From an uncultured Cyclobacteriaceae bacterium (lineage in GTDB: Bacteria; Bacteroidota; Bacteroidia; Cytophagales; Cyclobacteriaceae), in the NCBI GenBank assembly GCA_937958005.1, contig CALGOB010000080.1:1-63369 (forward strand): a DNA stretch of 63,369 nucleotides, written 5' to 3'. The notes beneath the pieces are model-generated. The model searched no databases and was not told the DNA's origin. It saw only the letters and a program-made list of their open reading frames with translations. This document shows, one piece after another, positions 36,118 to 45,440 of this stretch; positions within the stretch are counted from its first letter, which is position 1, and each line of letters opens with the position of its first letter. The position numbers and the translations under genes were made by a program.

Positions 36118-36220
36118 ATACTTTAAAGTGAAAAAACGATACTAAACACAAGATTTGTTGGATAAAACTAATATTAAATATAGTGAATAACAAACCTTGT
36201 GTTCAAAAAACCTTAAAGTA
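36118..36220. promoter_or_regulatory. Extended dyad between acyl-CoA dehydrogenase and araC-type gene
   Basis: Inner arms AACACAAGATTTGTT (36145-36159) and AACAAACCTTGTGTT (36189-36203) match at 14 of 15 positions as an inverted repeat. Outer arms ATACTTTAAAG and CTTAAAGTAGG add a second, weaker pair. No T-tract follows, so an operator is more likely than a terminator. Confidence 0.5.
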
Positions 36221-36229
36221 GGGATTAGA

Positions 36230-37369
36230 TTATTTTAATAATGTTCTGGAGATTACAATTTTTTGTATTTCTGAAGTCCCTTCGTATATCTGAGTGATTT
36301 TAGCATCTCTCATTAACCTCTCCACGTGGTATTCTTTCACAAAGCCGTATCCGCCATGAATTTGAACCGCTTCAACAGTCGTGTCCATGGCTACTTTGGA
36401 GGCATATAATTTAGCCATTGCCCCTGCTTGAGAGAAGTCTTTTTTAGCATCTTTTAGATAAGCAGCTTTCATTACTAACATTCTTGCAGCTTCTATTTCT
36501 GTTGCCATGTCAGCTAATTTGAATGCAATTGCTTGGTGTTGAAAAATCTCCTTGCCGAATGCTTTTCTTTCTTGGGAATACTTCAAGGCTAATTCATATG
36601 CTCCTGAAGCTATTCCTAATGCTTGCGAGGCAATACCTACTCTACCTCCATTTAAGGTATTCATCGCGAAGGTGAACCCGAAGCCATCGTCGCCTATTCT
36701 ATTTTCTTTAGGAACTTTAACATCAGTAAACATTAAAGAATGAGTGTCTGAACCTCTAATTCCCAATTTATCCTCTTTTTTACCAACGATAAAGCCATCC
36801 ATGTCTTTTTCTACAATAAGGGCGTTTATTCCCTTATGTTTCTTCTCAGGATCAGTTTGAGCGATTACCAAGTAAACTGAAGCCGTGCTGCCATTTGTAA
36901 TCCAATTTTTTGTCCCATTTACTAAGTAATGGTCTCCTTTGTCTTCCGCGGTTGTCCTTTGTGAGGTAGCATCAGACCCTGCTTCAGGTTCAGAAAGACA
37001 AAATGCACCAATTATTTCACCGGTAGCTAACTTGGTTAAATATTTTTGTTTTTGTTCTTCAGTTCCGTACTTTTCTAAACCCCAGCATACGAGTGAATTG
37101 TTTACTGACATACAGACAGAAGCAGAAGCATCTATTTTGGAAATTTCTTCCATGGCTAATGCATAAGAAATGGTGTCCATTCCACCGCCATTATATTTAG
37201 GATCTACCATCATTCCCATAAAGCCAAGCTCACCCATTTTTTTGATTTGCTCAGCAGGAAAAGACTGTTTGTCATCCCTTTCAATAACCCCTGGAAGTAG
37301 TTCTGTTTGAGCAAAATCCCTAGCAGCATCTCTCACAGCTATTTGCTCTTCTGTTAACTCAAAATTCAT
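36230..37369 (-). CDS. Acyl-CoA dehydrogenase
   Basis: The 379-residue FAD enzyme has the usual order: N-terminal helical domain, middle beta domain with FCLSEPEAGSDA and KNWITNGSTAS, and C-terminal domain ending QIYEGTSEIQKIVISR with catalytic base Glu363, as in short- and medium-chain enzymes (BCAD/SCAD type). It oxidises an acyl-CoA to the 2-enoyl-CoA and passes electrons to ETF. Exact chain length is not readable. Single gene with possible control by the neighbouring AraC-type protein. Confidence 0.93.
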   Translation of the reverse strand: MNFELTEEQIAVRDAARDFAQTELLPGVIERDDKQSFPAEQIKKMGELGFMGMMVDPKYNGGGMDTISYALAMEEISKIDASASVCMSVNNSLVCWGLEKYGTEEQKQKYLTKLATGEIIGAFCLSEPEAGSDATSQRTTAEDKGDHYLVNGTKNWITNGSTASVYLVIAQTDPEKKHKGINALIVEKDMDGFIVGKKEDKLGIRGSDTHSLMFTDVKVPKENRIGDDGFGFTFAMNTLNGGRVGIASQALGIASGAYELALKYSQERKAFGKEIFQHQAIAFKLADMATEIEAARMLVMKAAYLKDAKKDFSQAGAMAKLYASKVAMDTTVEAVQIHGGYGFVKEYHVERLMRDAKITQIYEGTSEIQKIVISRTLLK

Positions 37370-37418
37370 TATATGGAATTTGTTTATTTATTACGTTTTA
37401 AAGAATACAAAGATAAAA

Positions 37419-37450
37419 AAAGGATTTGAACCAAATTGTTCAAATCCTTT
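37419..37450 (-). terminator. Terminator of the panC-...-Zn-peptidase operon
   Basis: AAAGGATTTGAAC (37419-37431) and GTTCAAATCCTTT (37438-37450) form a perfect 13-bp stem with a 6-nt loop; on the minus strand seven T follow. It lies 21 nt after the stop of the peptidase gene. Confidence 0.9.
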
Positions 37451-37471
37451 CAAGTTTTTTATTGATCTATT

Positions 37472-38167
37472 TTAATCACTGGATCTTCCCAAATAGACCA
37501 TAATCCAATAGAGCAATTGAACTAAAGACCCTAATGCTGCAACTACATAAGTCATAGCAGCCCATTTTAAGGCATCTTTAGCCATATCATATTCTTCTGG
37601 ATTAACCACACCTCTATCCTTTATCCAAGCCAATGCTCGCTTGCTTGCATCAAACTCAACAGGCAAGGTTACAAAGGCAAATAGGGTAAAGACAGAATAA
37701 CATCCAATGATTATTAGAATGGCTAGATTCATGGGAATAAGGTTTGGCAAGATCATAGAACCAAACATCAAAATCATAAAAACACCATTTAATATCCTTC
37801 CACTAACATTTTGGACAGGAACCAAAGTGGATCTAAATTCCAGCATACTGTAAGACCTAGCATGTTGGATCGCATGACCACACTCATGGGCAGACACAGC
37901 CGCTGATGCTGCAGACCTGCCTGCATAAACTTCAGGGCTTAAATTCACGGTTCTATTCCCAGGATTATAGTGATCTGTCAATTGTCCAGGAACTGACATG
38001 ACTTGCACATCATGGATACCATTATCCCTTAACATTCTTTCCGCAATTTCTTTTCCACTAAGGCCTGAGCCGATTGGAGTTTTTGAATATTTCTTGAATT
38101 TACTTTTTAATCTGGCACTAACCGCCCAACTAGCGATCATTGTACCAATTATAATAATTAAGTACAT
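37472..38167 (-). CDS. Zinc metallopeptidase of the YugP family
   Basis: The 231-residue membrane protein has an N-terminal anchor, the metal site HECGH in VSAHECGHAIQHARSYS (about residues 90-108), three further membrane segments and PVEFDASKRAL near 170, all typical of the YugP/DUF1278 Zn-dependent peptidases. The substrate is unknown. It is the last gene of the operon, 12 nt after rfaE2, with a strong terminator behind. Confidence 0.88.
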   Translation of the reverse strand: MYLIIIIGTMIASWAVSARLKSKFKKYSKTPIGSGLSGKEIAERMLRDNGIHDVQVMSVPGQLTDHYNPGNRTVNLSPEVYAGRSAASAAVSAHECGHAIQHARSYSMLEFRSTLVPVQNVSGRILNGVFMILMFGSMILPNLIPMNLAILIIIGCYSVFTLFAFVTLPVEFDASKRALAWIKDRGVVNPEEYDMAKDALKWAAMTYVVAALGSLVQLLYWIMVYLGRSSD

Positions 38168-38179
38168 ACTGATTTTATC

Positions 38180-38662
38180 TTAAATATTTTTTATAAATTT
38201 AATAATATTTGACGTAGAATACCCCTTAACTAATTCAATAGTTTTTACTGAGCCTCCATTTTTAATAACAATATCTGCCCCTACAATGTTGTCAATTGTG
38301 TAATCATCACCTTTGACGAGTATGTCAGGTAAAATATTTTTGATGAGGACAGCAGGCGTTTCTTCATCGAATAAAATAACTGCATCCACAAACTCCATTG
38401 CAGAAATCATCCTTAGCCTGGCATATTCAACCACCACCGGCCTGGAATTTCCTTTTAAATGTTTAACGGAATCATCAGAATTTATACCAACAATCAATCT
38501 TTGTCCCAAGTTTCTAGCTTTCTCCAAATAGTCGATGTGACCTAAATGAACAATGTCAAAGCATCCGTTTGTAAAGACTATCCGTTCCCCGTTCATCTTC
38601 CACTTTTCAACTAGAGCTAAAAGATTATCTAATTCATGTATTTTACCCTGCGTGTTTGGCAT
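38180..38662 (-). CDS. rfaE2: Heptose-1-phosphate adenylyltransferase domain protein
   Basis: The 160-residue protein has the nucleotidyltransferase pattern TNGCFDIVHLGHIDYLEKA with the HxGH motif near residue 41, and YSTSNIIKFIKN at the end. It is the stand-alone C-terminal (RfaE2/HldE-C) form that activates D-glycero-beta-D-manno-heptose 1-phosphate with ATP for LPS core synthesis. It overlaps the flippase-like gene by 20 nt. The kinase half (RfaE1) is not in this window. A glycerol-3-phosphate cytidylyltransferase-like role is a less likely alternative. Confidence 0.85.
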   Translation of the reverse strand: MPNTQGKIHELDNLLALVEKWKMNGERIVFTNGCFDIVHLGHIDYLEKARNLGQRLIVGINSDDSVKHLKGNSRPVVVEYARLRMISAMEFVDAVILFDEETPAVLIKNILPDILVKGDDYTIDNIVGADIVIKNGGSVKTIELVKGYSTSNIIKFIKNI

Positions 38663-39656
38663 TAGACCTTCTTTTAATCAATAAGGAAATGATAATACTA
38701 ATGACTCCAAAAAGAAAAGTTACAATAATCTGAGACGTATGTAGAAGTGTTGCGAAAAAAGTACCGTCTTTTTCATGGAGGCCATAAAATGTCAATAAAA
38801 TAGTAATAATTAAATGATAAGTTCCAAAGCCCCCTTGTACTGGGATCGCCAAGGCAACACCTGCTCCTACTAACATACTCATGCTTGCCAAAACACCTAG
38901 GTTTTCAGTCTCAGGCATTGAGAAAGTAATCAAATAAGTCATGAGAAAATAGGCGATCCAGATTAAAATAGTAGAAACAATAAAGCCTATTTTATTCTCA
39001 ATTTTTTTAAATGATAAAAAACCTTGCCATAAGCCTTTAATGAATGTGATGATTTTCTTCGCTAAGGTTGAATTTGATAAAAACCGATTGATGGCTTTTC
39101 TAAATAGAAGATAGATAACTATCATAACAAGACCAATGCCTAGTACTATATAAATTAAATTCTCTGGGTTCTGTATTTTTGAAAACAACTCTTCAAAAAA
39201 CCGATAGAGTATATCAAATTCAAAAATAAAAGTGAGCCCAAAGAAAACAATTAGCATTAAAAGATCAAAAATACGTTCGGTAACTACTGTGCCAATAGAC
39301 AAGGGAATTGGAATTCCGTCATTTTTGTTAAGAACTGCACACCTTGTCACTTCACCGACTCTTGGTAATGCTAGATTGACTAAATACCCCGTAAATACTC
39401 CTAATAATGCTCTGCCTGTTTTTAGTCGATAACCAAATGGATTGATTAATAATGTCCATCTGTAAGCCCTTGCAAGATAGCTCGTTGAAGAGAGTATCAT
39501 GGAGGCAATTACCCATGAGTAATCTACCTTGAGTAAGTTGTCTGCAAATTCCTCCCAATCTACTTTTCTGAAAACAGTCCAAAGTAAGCCAGCAGCAACT
39601 GATAGCGTAATAATATATTTTAGAATAGATAAGAAGGAACTTTTAGAAAACTTCAC
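38643..39656 (-). CDS. Lysylphosphatidylglycerol synthase TM / UPF0104 flippase-like protein
   Basis: The 337-residue protein has about eight membrane segments and the UPF0104 pattern: YLARAYRWTLLI, LPRVGEVTRCAVL near 98-110 and AIPVQGGFGTYHLI near 275. The family is the membrane half of MprF and relatives such as YbhN; it is thought to flip lipids. There is no C-terminal aminoacyl-transfer domain. The start overlaps the panD stop by 1 nt, so it is coupled to pantothenate synthesis by position only. Confidence 0.85.
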   Translation of the reverse strand: MKFSKSSFLSILKYIITLSVAAGLLWTVFRKVDWEEFADNLLKVDYSWVIASMILSSTSYLARAYRWTLLINPFGYRLKTGRALLGVFTGYLVNLALPRVGEVTRCAVLNKNDGIPIPLSIGTVVTERIFDLLMLIVFFGLTFIFEFDILYRFFEELFSKIQNPENLIYIVLGIGLVMIVIYLLFRKAINRFLSNSTLAKKIITFIKGLWQGFLSFKKIENKIGFIVSTILIWIAYFLMTYLITFSMPETENLGVLASMSMLVGAGVALAIPVQGGFGTYHLIITILLTFYGLHEKDGTFFATLLHTSQIIVTFLFGVISIIISLLIKRRSNAKHAG

Positions 39657-40006
39657 TAAGAAACCAATTTATTCTCATTACCCGGAAAAATTACAATTGG
39701 CTCATATTTTTTTGCATCATCTATCGGTAAACTGCAATATGAGATAATAATGACAATATCACCTATTTGTACTCGTCTAGCAGCAGGGCCGTTCATGCAA
39801 ATTTCACCTGTTCCTCTTTTTCCTTTGATGACGTAGGTTTCTAATCTCTCACCGTTATTAATATTGACGATTTGCACCTTTTCATTTGCAATTAGATTGG
39901 CAGCATCCATGAGATCCTCATCAATAGTGATGGAACCAACATAATGTAATTCTGCTTGGGTTATTTTTACCCTGTGTATTTTTGATTTTAATATTTCTAT
40001 CTGCAT
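39656..40006 (-). CDS. panD: Aspartate 1-decarboxylase
   Basis: The 116-residue pro-enzyme has the self-cleavage site HYVG-S with Ser25, which becomes the pyruvoyl group, plus [15 protein letters not shown] near 63-77 and the usual final strand. It makes beta-alanine from aspartate for pantothenate. It starts 11 nt after panC, and both enzymes feed the same condensation. Confidence 0.95.
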   Translation of the reverse strand: MQIEILKSKIHRVKITQAELHYVGSITIDEDLMDAANLIANEKVQIVNINNGERLETYVIKGKRGTGEICMNGPAARRVQIGDIVIIISYCSLPIDDAKKYEPIVIFPGNENKLVS

Positions 40007-40017
40007 ATTTTCCTTAA

Positions 40018-40872
40018 TTAGCGCGAAAATAAGAACAAATTATCTATTAGCCTTACTTCTCCAAAATGTGCTGCCACACAAATTGATATTTCTTTATGTT
40101 CTGAGATCTCTTTAACAGGTGTTAATTCATTGCTATCAACTATTTCGAAATACTCCAATTTTATAGAAGAGCCTTGGGACAAGATAGATTTTTTTGAGGA
40201 AGAAATTGTCTTTTCAATACTTTCACCAGACAATAATTTTGTCTTAGCTTCCTGCATGGTTTTATACAGGATAGGAGCAAGAGCTTTATGAGATTTACTT
40301 AGCCGTTTGTTCCTTGAGGATAGGGCAAGACCGTTAGCTTCTCTTACTGTTGCAATTGTTTGGATTTCTAATCCAAATAACAATTCTTCATTCAATTTCT
40401 TTATTACTGCGACTTGTTGAAGATCTTTTTGGCCAAAAAATGCCACATGAGGCCTTATGATATTAAATAACTTAGACACTACGAGACCAACCCCACTAAA
40501 ATGACCAGGACGAAATTTCCCTTCAAGTATCGAACCGATCCTCTCAAATTGGAAATTCAATTGACTAGGTTGTTGATACATTTCACTATTATCTGGATTA
40601 AATAATAAATCGACACCTTCGTTTTCTAATAATTCTATGTCTTCTGATAAAGTTTTTGGATATTTTTTAAAATCCTCTGCGTTGTTAAATTGAGTCGGAT
40701 TCACAAAAATGCTTACCACAGTAACATCACATATAGAAAGACTATTTCTTATCAGGATAAGGTGTCCTTCATGTAATGCACCCATAGTAGGGATTAATCC
40801 AATCTTCAAGTTCGCCTTTCTTTTTATTGATAAAAAAGATTTAAGAGGCATTATTTTGTTAAAAATTTGCAT
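40018..40872 (-). CDS. panC: Pantothenate synthetase
   Basis: The 284-residue enzyme has [19 protein letters not shown] with the HxGH-like [12 protein letters not shown] near 57, FGQKDLQQ near 145 and [11 protein letters not shown] near 182. It joins pantoate and beta-alanine with ATP. First gene of the panC-panD-flippase-rfaE2-peptidase operon, divergent from the starch-synthase-like gene with 111 nt between the starts. Confidence 0.95.
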   Translation of the reverse strand: MQIFNKIMPLKSFLSIKRKANLKIGLIPTMGALHEGHLILIRNSLSICDVTVVSIFVNPTQFNNAEDFKKYPKTLSEDIELLENEGVDLLFNPDNSEMYQQPSQLNFQFERIGSILEGKFRPGHFSGVGLVVSKLFNIIRPHVAFFGQKDLQQVAVIKKLNEELLFGLEIQTIATVREANGLALSSRNKRLSKSHKALAPILYKTMQEAKTKLLSGESIEKTISSSKKSILSQGSSIKLEYFEIVDSNELTPVKEISEHKEISICVAAHFGEVRLIDNLFLFSR

Positions 40873-40922
40873 TTGTAAATAAGGAAAGGAGGTGTAAAGC
40901 TAATGTTATGAAAGTATAAATA

Positions 40923-40953
40923 TTGATAAAACGCGAAAAAAAGTGTAATTTTG
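40923..40953 (+). promoter_or_regulatory. Promoter of the starch-synthase-like gene
   Basis: TTG at 40923-40925 and TAATTTTG at 40946-40953, spacer 20 nt, match the Bacteroidota consensus. The implied start near 40960 puts the ATG at 40984 in the transcript and excludes the in-frame TTG at 40951. Confidence 0.65.
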
Positions 40954-40983
40954 AGGTCAATTTTAATTAAACCCACACATTAT

Positions 40984-41796
40984 ATGTCGAATCTAAGAAT
41001 CCTATATGTTGCAAATGAGATAAATCCATTCTTAAAAACAACAGAGGTAGCAGATTTCGTGAGAAAGCTTCCACAAGGAATGCAAGAAAGAGGAATGGAG
41101 ATAAGGATTTTAGTGCCAAGGTTTGGTTTGATCAATGAGCGTAAGAATAGATTACATGAAGTTGTGAGGCTCTCCGGTATCAACATATCAGTTGGTGATG
41201 AAGAGAAGCCACTTATTATTAAAGTGGCATCAATTCCAAATGCAAAATTACAGGTTTACTTTATTGATAATGAAGATTACTTCCATAGAAAGTCAGTATT
41301 CTTTGACAAAGAAGATAATTTTTATGAAGATAATGATGAAAGAGCAATATTCTTCTGTAAAGGCGTTTTAGAGACAGTGAAGAAATTAGGATGGTCTCCA
41401 GATATCGTTCATTGTAATGATTGGATGACAAGTTTAATTCCACTTTATCTTAAGACAACTTATAAAAATGACCCTATATTCAAAGAGAGTAAAAGTGTTT
41501 TTACGGTATATGATAATAGGTTTACACATAAATTTGGCGATGATTTAATCGACAAAGTAAAAATGATTGATATTGAAGATAGCATGTTGCACCCTCTTAA
41601 AACTGCCGATTACGAAGGTTTTATAAAACTAGGAATGGAATATGCAGATACTGTTATCAACGCAAACGATGAAACAGATGATAGTTTTAATCAGTTATTA
41701 GCAGAGATCTCTGATCAAGATAAAGTAGATACTATAGAAAAAGACGATAACTTTTTAGATTCATACTATAATTTATATAATGAACTTGTTGGATAA
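40984..41796 (+). CDS. Starch/glycogen synthase N-terminal-domain protein
   Basis: The 270-residue protein starts MSNLRILYVANEINPFLKTT and follows the GT5 synthase catalytic subdomain: LPQGMQERGMEIRILVPRFG, NEDYFHRKSVFFDKEDN, and DIVHCNDWMTSLIPLYLK where HCNDWM corresponds to the HDWQ-type block. The C-terminal GT-B half that holds the ADP-glucose site is absent, so it is probably not a complete glycogen synthase. Such short forms are common in Bacteroidota next to DUF4270 and glmS, as here. It overlaps the next gene by 17 nt. Role unknown; a regulatory or binding role is possible. Confidence 0.8.
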   Translation: MSNLRILYVANEINPFLKTTEVADFVRKLPQGMQERGMEIRILVPRFGLINERKNRLHEVVRLSGINISVGDEEKPLIIKVASIPNAKLQVYFIDNEDYFHRKSVFFDKEDNFYEDNDERAIFFCKGVLETVKKLGWSPDIVHCNDWMTSLIPLYLKTTYKNDPIFKESKSVFTVYDNRFTHKFGDDLIDKVKMIDIEDSMLHPLKTADYEGFIKLGMEYADTVINANDETDDSFNQLLAEISDQDKVDTIEKDDNFLDSYYNLYNELVG

Positions 41797-43141
41797 AAAA
41801 GTGCTGGGGCTAATACCATTTTTAGCCTTTGCTTTTTTCTCATGTGAAGAAGAAAATGAACTAGGTTCAAACATCAACCCCGCTGAAGATAGACTTCAAA
41901 TAGAATTTCAAGAATTTACTTTACCCTCATCTAATATTTTTCTAGACAGTATAAGGACAGATGAAGATACCCATATATTGACTGGGAGGTTTTCAGATGA
42001 GATCTTTGGTCAGGTAACTGCTGAGGGCTATCGTGGTTATAATGTAATAGTAGGGAGAGGTTTTCCTCAGCAAGGAGTCGTACTAGATTCTATAGTGCTT
42101 AATCTAGCTTATGATTTTAGTAATTTCTTTGCGAGTACTAACGGAATTCAGACGCATGAGCTCTCTGTTAGTCAAATAGAAGATCCTATTTTCCCTGCTG
42201 CAGTTATAGAATCAGATGAGAAAGGACAGATAATAGAAGGTTCTGAGATAGGAAGGGTTTCGTTTACCGTAAATCCCACTGTAGATAGTGTTCTATCCTT
42301 TAGGTTGAATGATGAGTTTGGAGTAGATCTACTTGAAAGATTAAGGGATTTAGAGGAAAGTGGTTTGCCTATTTTTCTTGATGGAACTATTAATCCTTTG
42401 GCATTTACTACTACTGATGATAGTGAATCTTTAATTGCGTTTTTGACAAATACCATGTTGTCAAATATTATGCTGTATTATCAGACCCCTACTGAAGACT
42501 CTCTATCTTTTATGCTAACAATGGCTGGTGAAACTGGCTATAATTATGTGTCCACCGATAGATCAAATAGTACTGTTTTTTCTGGCGTGACTGGAGATGA
42601 ATCAGAATTAATAGAAGATGGTTTAGGTGAGTTAGTTTTCATGAACCCTTTAACAGGGATTTTACCAAGGATTGAACTAAGGGAAGTGTTTGAATTTTTT
42701 ACAGCTAGAAGAATGGGGGCGGAAAATAATATCAACATTATTTCAGCGGAATTAGTGATGCCAATAGACCCTTCTGATACTTCTGAGTTTGAAACTTTTT
42801 CAAGAAATCTTTTATACCTTTTTGGAAACGAAGAAGGTGAGATCAACGGGAGTGGTGCTAGGATAAATGCTAGAAATAATATCGTATTGACAAATGACAG
42901 TTATTTGGGGTTAAGTCCCAATGGAGTAGATACCCCTTTGACTGGATTGTTAGATGATGACCAATTTTCAATTTTAGGGGATATGACGGTTTTTACGCAA
43001 CTTCTCATTGAAAATGAAAATGTAGAGGAACTCCTTCCCCAATCTTTAGTTATGATGCCTATCACAGCAAGTTCTAACAGGCAGACAAGCTTTTTCAGGA
43101 ATGGGATTAAATTAAGAGTTTTTTACACAGTACTTAATTAG
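41780..43141 (+). CDS. DUF4270 lipoprotein
   Basis: The 453-residue protein has a lipoprotein signal ending AFAFFSC (Cys22) and the beta-rich DUF4270 body, with early GSNINPAEDRLQIEF, DTHILTGRFSDEIFGQVTA and late RRMGAENNINIISAELVMP. These are outer-membrane lipoproteins of unknown function found in most Bacteroidota. It sits between the starch-synthase-like gene (overlap) and glmS (15 nt), a conserved neighbourhood that hints at a link to cell-surface sugars. Confidence 0.85.
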   Translation: MNLLDKKVLGLIPFLAFAFFSCEEENELGSNINPAEDRLQIEFQEFTLPSSNIFLDSIRTDEDTHILTGRFSDEIFGQVTAEGYRGYNVIVGRGFPQQGVVLDSIVLNLAYDFSNFFASTNGIQTHELSVSQIEDPIFPAAVIESDEKGQIIEGSEIGRVSFTVNPTVDSVLSFRLNDEFGVDLLERLRDLEESGLPIFLDGTINPLAFTTTDDSESLIAFLTNTMLSNIMLYYQTPTEDSLSFMLTMAGETGYNYVSTDRSNSTVFSGVTGDESELIEDGLGELVFMNPLTGILPRIELREVFEFFTARRMGAENNINIISAELVMPIDPSDTSEFETFSRNLLYLFGNEEGEINGSGARINARNNIVLTNDSYLGLSPNGVDTPLTGLLDDDQFSILGDMTVFTQLLIENENVEELLPQSLVMMPITASSNRQTSFFRNGIKLRVFYTVLN

Positions 43142-43156
43142 AAAAAGAAATGTTTT

Positions 43157-44998
43157 ATGTGCGGAATTGTAGCTTATTTTGGTAATAGACCAGCATATCC
43201 GATAATTGTTAAAGGTCTAAAAAGACTTGAGTATAGAGGGTACGACAGTGCTGGGGTAGCTATTCAGCAAGACGGAATCGTAGTTCATAAGAAACAAGGG
43301 AAGGTTGCTGATCTTGAAAAACATATAGGTAAAGCAGCGGATTCCTTAAAAGGAACTATAGGTATTGGGCATACAAGATGGGCTACACATGGTGAACCAA
43401 GTGATATTAATGCCCACCCTCATAGATCTTCTGATGGAAAATTATCTATTATTCATAACGGGATAATTGAAAATTATGGTTCTTTAAAGAAGGAGCTGAC
43501 TAGCAAAGGATATACATTTAAGAGTGATACTGACACAGAAGTTTTAATTACCTTTATCCAAGACATTCTTTCAAATACCGATGGCACTATAGAGAATGCA
43601 GTTCGAATAGCACTAACACAGGTTATAGGTGCCTATGCTATAGCTGTAATGTCAGAAGATGAGCCAAGAAAATTGGTTGCTGCTAGAAAAGGGAGTCCTT
43701 TGGTAATTGGTATTGGAAAAGGGGAGTATTTCCTTGCTTCAGATGCCACTCCTATTATTGAATATACCAATGAAGTAGTATATCTAAACGATGAGGAAAT
43801 TGCGATTATCACGGACGATGAGTTCTTGATCAAAGACACAAAAGACGCGCAATTAAATCCCTATATTCAGATAGTTGATATGGAGTTGGAGACTATTGAA
43901 AAAGGTGGTTATGCGCATTTTATGCTCAAGGAAATATTTGAACAACCTCAGTCTATAACAGATGGAATGAGAGGTAGATTAAATGCCGAAGAAGGAATTT
44001 TGACACTGGGAGGTATTAGGGAGTATGCAGACCAATTGATAAATGCAGAAAGAATTATTATTGTTGGGTGTGGTACTTCTTGGCACGCTGGGCTTGTTGC
44101 GGAATACATATTTGAAGAGTTTTGTAGAATACCTGTTGAGGTAGAATACGCTTCAGAATTTAGATATAGAAACCCTGTCATTAAAAAGGGAGATGTTGTT
44201 TTAGCTATCTCTCAATCAGGAGAAACAGCGGATACCCTAGCAGCTATAGAACTAGCAAAGAAAAAAGGGGCTATCATTTTTGGTATTGTTAATACAGTTG
44301 GATCATCTATTGCCAGAACATCTCATGAAGGAGCCTATCTTCATGCTGGGCCAGAAATAGGAGTAGCAAGTACGAAAGCTTTTACAGCACAATTAACTGT
44401 GCTTTCGATGATTGCGCTTAGGGTGGCTAAAAACAAAGGAACCATTACTGACAGGAAATACCGGGAGTTTTTACATGAACTGAAAAGTATCCCAAATAAA
44501 GTCAAACGAGTTTTAGAATCAAGTCAGAAAATTGAACTGATTTCAGATCTTTTTAAGGACGCCAAGAATTTTCTATATCTAGGTAGGGGGTATAATTTTC
44601 CAGTTGCGCTAGAAGGGGCACTGAAATTAAAAGAAATTTCCTATATACATGCAGAAGGATACCCCGCAGCAGAAATGAAACATGGGCCTATCGCATTAAT
44701 AGACGAAGAGATGCCAGTGGTTTTTATTGCCACTAGAGATAGTTCTTATGATAAAGTAGTTTCTAATATTCAGGAGGTCAAAGCACGAAAAGGAGTTGTA
44801 ATAGCGGTAGTTACTGAAGGAGATGTTTTAATCCCGAAAATGGCTGACTTTGTAATTGAAGTTCCAGCTACCCATGAGGCATTTATGCCGCTAGTTTCTG
44901 TTGTCCCATTGCAATTACTTTCTTATTACATAGCTGTTCTAAGAGGGTGTAATGTTGATCAGCCTAGAAATTTAGCAAAATCTGTAACAGTAGAATAA
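43157..44998 (+). CDS. glmS: Glutamine-fructose-6-phosphate aminotransferase
   Basis: The 613-residue enzyme starts MCGIVAYFGNRPAYPIIVKG with the nucleophile Cys2, has the glutaminase domain to about 240 and two SIS domains with GCGTSWHAGLVAE, AISQSGETADTLAA and the C-terminal DQPRNLAKSVTVE. It makes glucosamine-6-phosphate for peptidoglycan and LPS. Full length. No glmS ribozyme is seen in the 15-nt upstream gap, as expected outside Firmicutes. ridA follows after 3 nt. Confidence 0.97.
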   Translation: MCGIVAYFGNRPAYPIIVKGLKRLEYRGYDSAGVAIQQDGIVVHKKQGKVADLEKHIGKAADSLKGTIGIGHTRWATHGEPSDINAHPHRSSDGKLSIIHNGIIENYGSLKKELTSKGYTFKSDTDTEVLITFIQDILSNTDGTIENAVRIALTQVIGAYAIAVMSEDEPRKLVAARKGSPLVIGIGKGEYFLASDATPIIEYTNEVVYLNDEEIAIITDDEFLIKDTKDAQLNPYIQIVDMELETIEKGGYAHFMLKEIFEQPQSITDGMRGRLNAEEGILTLGGIREYADQLINAERIIIVGCGTSWHAGLVAEYIFEEFCRIPVEVEYASEFRYRNPVIKKGDVVLAISQSGETADTLAAIELAKKKGAIIFGIVNTVGSSIARTSHEGAYLHAGPEIGVASTKAFTAQLTVLSMIALRVAKNKGTITDRKYREFLHELKSIPNKVKRVLESSQKIELISDLFKDAKNFLYLGRGYNFPVALEGALKLKEISYIHAEGYPAAEMKHGPIALIDEEMPVVFIATRDSSYDKVVSNIQEVKARKGVVIAVVTEGDVLIPKMADFVIEVPATHEAFMPLVSVVPLQLLSYYIAVLRGCNVDQPRNLAKSVTVE

Positions 44999-45001
44999 GT
45001 C

Positions 45002-45379
45002 ATGAAAGAAATAATAAACACTAAAAATGCTCCAGCCCCAATAGGGCCATATAATCAAGCTGTTAAAGCTGGTAATACACTTTATGTTTCGGGTCAAATA
45101 CCATTGGATCCTGTTTCCGGAGAATTGGTTACAACTGGTGTTGAGGATGAGGCTAAAATGGTAATGAAAAACTTATCAGCAGTTTTACAAGAAGCAGGTT
45201 TAGGTTTTCAACATATCGTTAAGTGTTCAATTTTTATAAAGAACATGGATGATTTTGGTAAAATAAATGCCATTTACGGTGGATATTTTGATGAAAACCC
45301 TCCAGCTAGAGAAACTGTAGAAGTAAGTAAACTACCAAAAAATGTAAACGTTGAAATTTCCTGTATCGCAGTAGGCTAG
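45002..45379 (+). CDS. ridA: RidA family reactive-intermediate deaminase
   Basis: The 125-residue protein MKEIINTKNAPAPIGPYNQA has YVSGQIPLDP near 30, the conserved Arg in NPPARETVEVSKLPKN (about residue 105) and ends VEISCIAVG. RidA hydrolyses 2-aminoacrylate and other enamines released by PLP enzymes. It is 3 nt behind glmS and probably in the same transcript. Confidence 0.93.
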   Translation: MKEIINTKNAPAPIGPYNQAVKAGNTLYVSGQIPLDPVSGELVTTGVEDEAKMVMKNLSAVLQEAGLGFQHIVKCSIFIKNMDDFGKINAIYGGYFDENPPARETVEVSKLPKNVNVEISCIAVG

Positions 45380-45440
45380 ATAGTTCTATACTCTTAATTA
45401 TTTCACTAGATTTGCCTTCTATTTATTAGAACTGGCAACA

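Noticed and set aside
43142-43156. glmS ribozyme
   Set aside because: The gap before glmS is 15 nt, too short for the ribozyme, and the element is not known in this phylum.
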